Part shown: piece after piece, positions 5,981 to 8,614 of the stretch
Numbering within the stretch: position 1 is the stretch's first letter
Layout of the letters: each line of letters starts with the position of its first letter
Source of the DNA: Actinomycetes bacterium
GTDB taxonomy: Bacteria > Actinomycetota > Actinomycetes > Streptosporangiales > Streptosporangiaceae
DNA: 8,614 nt
Direction of reading: 5' to 3'
Assembly (NCBI GenBank): GCA_023425615.1
Contig: JAFACJ010000075.1
Location: forward strand, 1 to 8,614
The notes under the pieces: model-generated
Told to the model about the DNA's origin: nothing
What the model saw: the letters and a program-made list of their open reading frames with translations, nothing else
Databases searched by the model: none
Translations under genes and position numbers: made by a program

Positions 5981-8560
5981 GTGACCGAACTGCTGCTGCC
6001 CGAGCTGGGCCTGGTGGTGCTGATCGGCGTCTCGGGCTCGGGGAAGTCGTATTTCGCGGCACGGCACTTCAAACCCGGCCAGGTGGTCTCCTCCGACCAC
6101 TGCCGGCTGGTGGTCTCCGACGACGAGAACGACCAGTCGGCGACCGGTGACGCCTTCGACCTGCTGCACTACATCGTCGCCAAGCGGCTGCGCCGCGGGC
6201 TGCTGACGGTGGTGGACGCCACGAACGTCCAGCCCAAGTCCCGCGAGTCGCTGCTGAGGATCGCCAAGGACCACGACGTGCTGAGCGTCGCCATCGTCCT
6301 GGACGTGCCCGAGGAGCTGGCCAGGACGCGCAACGCCGCGCGTCCCGAACGCCGGCTGCCGGATCACGTCATCCCGCGCCAGCGGCGCGAGCTGCGCCGG
6401 GGGATGCGCGGTCTCGGCCGCGAGTTCAAGCGGTACTACGTGCTGCGCGACGAGGCGGAGATCGATGCGGCGACCATCTCCTATGAGAAGTCCTGGACGG
6501 ACAAGCGCGAGCTGACCGGGCCGTTCGACCTCATCGGCGACGTCCACGGCTGCCGCGCGGAGCTGGAGCGGCTGCTGGCGGAGCTGGGGTATGAGCTGCG
6601 CCGCGACGAGCAGGGCCGCCCGGTCGGCGCGCACCACCCGTCACGCCGGGCGGTCTTCCTCGGCGACCTCGTCGACCGCGGCCCCGACACCCCTGGCGTG
6701 CTGCGGCTGGCGATGGGGATGGTCGCGGACGGGGACGCCCTGTGCATCCCGGGCAACCACGAGAACAAGCTGCTGCGCGCCCTGCGCGGCCGGAAGGTGA
6801 CGGTCTCCCACGGCCTCGCCGAGTCGCTGGAGCAGTTGGAGGCCGAGCCCGAGGAGTTCCGCAAAGAGGCGATCCGGTTCATGGACGGGCTGGTCAGCCA
6901 CTACGTCCTGGACGGCGGACGGCTCGTCGTCGCGCACGCCGGGCTCAAGGAGGAGTACCACGGACGCGCCTCCGGCCGGGTGCGGTCGTTCGCGCTGTAC
7001 GGGGAGACGACGGGGGAGACCGACGAGTACGGCCTTCCGGTGCGCTACCCGTGGGCCGGCGAGTACCGGGGCAAGGCGATGGTCGTGTACGGCCACACTC
7101 CGGTACCGGGCCCCGAGTGGGTCAACAACACGCTGTGCGTCGACACCGGCGTGGTGTTCGGCGGCAGGCTGACCGCGCTGCGCTACCCCGAGAAGGAGAT
7201 CGTCTCCGTTCCCGCCGAGAAGGTCTGGTACGAGCCCCTCAAGCCGTTCCCCGCGGCGGGGGAGGAGCCGGCCGGGACGGCGGACGGCGGCGTGCACCGC
7301 GAGCTGGACACCCTGCACATCGATGACGTGCTGGGCGCGGGAGGCGTCGAGACGGCGCTCCTCGGCCGTGTCGCCGTGCGGGAGGAGAACGCCTTCGCCG
7401 CGCTGGAGGTCATGAGCCGGTTCGCGGTGGATCCGCGCTGGCTGGTCTACCTGCCGCCGACCATGGCCCCGGTGGCGACCTCCGCGCTGGAGGGGTATCT
7501 GGAGCACCCGGCGGAGGCGTTCTCCGCCTACCGTGACCAGGGCGCCGGCCTCGTCGTCTGCGAGGAGAAGCACATGGGCTCCCGTGCGATCGCGGTCGTC
7601 TGCCGCGACGCGGAGGCAGCGCGAGCCAGGTTCGGTGTCGATGACGGCACCACCGGAGCGGTGTTCACCCGTACCGGGCGCGCGTTCCTCTCCTCGACGG
7701 AGCTCACCGAGGAACTGCTGGCGCGGGTCCGCGCGGCGGCCACGGAGACGGGCCTGTGGGCGGAGTTCGACACCTCCTGGCTGGTCCTGGACTGCGAGCT
7801 GCTGCCCTGGTCGGCCAAGGCCAAGGAGCTCCTGCGCGTCCAGTACGCGGCGACCGGCGCGGCGGCGCGCACCGCGCTCCCGGAGGCGGTCTCCGTGCTG
7901 GCCCGCGCCGCCGATCGCGGCCTGCCGGTGGGCCCGCTGCTGGAGCGGACCTCGGCCCGCGACCGCAACGCCGCGCTCTTCCGTGACGCCTACGCCCGCT
8001 ACTGCTGGCCGACGGACGGCCTGGAGGGCGTGCGCCTCGCCCCGTTCCAGCTCCTGGCCACCGAGGGGAGCTCCCACCTGGAGCTCGACCACCGGCGCCA
8101 TCTGGACCTGGCCGACCGGCTGACCGCCGCCGACCCGTCGGGACTGCTGCACCGCACCGGGTCGCGGCTGGTGGACCTGGCCGATCCGGCGGCGGAGGCG
8201 GCGGCCACCGACTGGTGGCTGTCCCTGACGGAGGCGGGCGGCGAGGGAATGGTCGTCAAGCCGCTCGACGCGGTGCCGGCCACCGGCCGCGACCGCCGGA
8301 ACCTGGTGCAGCCGGGGCTGAAGGTCCGCGGGCGCGAGTATCTGCGGATCATCTACGGGCCCGACTACACCGAGCCCCACCACCTGGCCCGTCTGCGCGA
8401 GCGCTCCCTGGGCCGCAAGAGGTCGCTGGCGCTGCGCGAGTACGCGCTGGGCGCCGAGGCCCTGTCCCGGCTGGCCGAGAGGGCTCCGCTCTGGCGCGTC
8501 CACCAGGCGGTCTTCGCGGTCCTCGCCCTGGAGTCCGAGCCCGTCGACCCCCGTCTGTGA
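5981..8560 (+). CDS. pnkp: Polynucleotide kinase-phosphatase-ligase Pnkp (bacterial RNA repair)
   Basis: The 859-residue protein has the three catalytic modules of bacterial Pnkp in the usual order and at about the usual length. The 5'-kinase (about 1-170) has the P-loop GVSGSGKS (16-23) and VVDATN downstream. The metallophosphatase (about 180-400) has GDVHGC (D187, H189), GDLVDRGPD (D229), GNHE (N259, H260), VAHAGL (H319), YGHTP (H372) and VDTG (D388). The ligase/adenylyltransferase (about 430-859) has the nucleotidyl lysine K530 in EEKHMGSRA, FDTSWLVLDCELLPWSAKAKELL, EGMVVKP (K760) and LKVRG (K781). Every motif I looked for is intact. Known of the family: Pnkp phosphorylates 5'-OH ends, removes 2',3'-cyclic or 3' phosphates, and with Hen1 seals ribotoxin-cut RNA in the cytoplasm. 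Here hen1 is not next to it; instead tetR lies directly upstream, with a 19-bp palindrome in the gap. GTG 5981 is favoured by its ribosome site. No ribotoxin or antitoxin gene is visible nearby. Confidence 0.96.
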   Translation: MTELLLPELGLVVLIGVSGSGKSYFAARHFKPGQVVSSDHCRLVVSDDENDQSATGDAFDLLHYIVAKRLRRGLLTVVDATNVQPKSRESLLRIAKDHDVLSVAIVLDVPEELARTRNAARPERRLPDHVIPRQRRELRRGMRGLGREFKRYYVLRDEAEIDAATISYEKSWTDKRELTGPFDLIGDVHGCRAELERLLAELGYELRRDEQGRPVGAHHPSRRAVFLGDLVDRGPDTPGVLRLAMGMVADGDALCIPGNHENKLLRALRGRKVTVSHGLAESLEQLEAEPEEFRKEAIRFMDGLVSHYVLDGGRLVVAHAGLKEEYHGRASGRVRSFALYGETTGETDEYGLPVRYPWAGEYRGKAMVVYGHTPVPGPEWVNNTLCVDTGVVFGGRLTALRYPEKEIVSVPAEKVWYEPLKPFPAAGEEPAGTADGGVHRELDTLHIDDVLGAGGVETALLGRVAVREENAFAALEVMSRFAVDPRWLVYLPPTMAPVATSALEGYLEHPAEAFSAYRDQGAGLVVCEEKHMGSRAIAVVCRDAEAARARFGVDDGTTGAVFTRTGRAFLSSTELTEELLARVRAAATETGLWAEFDTSWLVLDCELLPWSAKAKELLRVQYAATGAAARTALPEAVSVLARAADRGLPVGPLLERTSARDRNAALFRDAYARYCWPTDGLEGVRLAPFQLLATEGSSHLELDHRRHLDLADRLTAADPSGLLHRTGSRLVDLADPAAEAAATDWWLSLTEAGGEGMVVKPLDAVPATGRDRRNLVQPGLKVRGREYLRIIYGPDYTEPHHLARLRERSLGRKRSLALREYALGAEALSRLAERAPLWRVHQAVFAVLALESEPVDPRL

Positions 8561-8614
8561 ACCCGAAAGGGCGGGGCCCAGGGGGGCCCCCGGTGGGGGG
8601 GGGCGGGCCCGGGG
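8561..8614. other. GC-only tail after pnkp: possible terminator, possible contig edge
   Basis: From about 8569 the sequence is almost all G and C with long G runs (GGGGGGCCCCC around 8581-8591, then a run of nine G). GGGGCCC followed by GGGGGGCCCCC could fold as a terminator for pnkp. Such tracts are also where short-read assemblies stop or err, so the exact bases deserve little trust. No gene start is visible. Confidence 0.5.

Noticed and set aside
3280..6150. A 956-codon open frame on the plus strand across the efflux gene
   Set aside because: It runs antisense to the MFS gene and then out of frame through tetR, its translation is low-complexity (Glu/Arg/Ala/Gln-rich) and it matches no domain. 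Long shadow frames are expected in GC-rich DNA.
6641..8503. A 620-codon open frame antisense to pnkp
   Set aside because: The sense frame has every Pnkp motif; the antisense product is Arg/Gly/Val-rich shadow sequence.

Overview
This is a very GC-rich window, consistent with an actinomycete. The G/C-rich third positions, GTG/TTG starts with strong Shine-Dalgarno sites, a likely leaderless tetR and T-tract-free terminators all fit. The protein set would suit a Streptosporangiales- or Streptomyces-like soil bacterium, but the genus is a guess. Six protein-coding genes fill it almost completely; I see no tRNA, rRNA, CRISPR array or insertion sequence.

Layout: 1-539 (-) is the 5' part of a secreted GH3 beta-glucosidase-like gene running off the left edge. 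A 90-bp divergent gap leads to hen1 (630-2105, +), the 3'-terminal RNA ribose 2'-O-methyltransferase of bacterial RNA repair. A GH1 beta-glucosidase follows (2220-3512, +) and meets, tail to tail across a strong hairpin, a DHA2-type MFS efflux pump (3574-5028, -). The pump diverges from a TetR-family repressor gene (5159-5911, +). Their shared 130-bp promoter region carries four copies of GAACACTGTT plus two degenerate ones, placed on the core promoter elements. The last gene, pnkp (5981-8560, +), encodes the three-domain polynucleotide kinase-phosphatase-ligase that is the partner of Hen1. The last 54 bases are nearly pure G/C and look like a terminator or a contig end.

How it fits together: Hen1 and Pnkp form a known RNA-repair pair. 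Pnkp heals and seals RNA cut by ribotoxins, and Hen1 adds a 2'-O-methyl group to the broken 3' end so that the sealed site resists being cut again. Here the pair is separated by about 3.9 kb holding a sugar hydrolase and a drug-efflux/repressor module. As a result hen1 lies upstream of the GH1 gene, and pnkp lies 69 bp downstream of tetR on the same strand with a 19-bp palindrome between them. The most interesting questions are whether pnkp has come under control of the efflux repressor or of its own palindrome, and whether the similar hairpins at both borders of the insert are traces of how it arrived.
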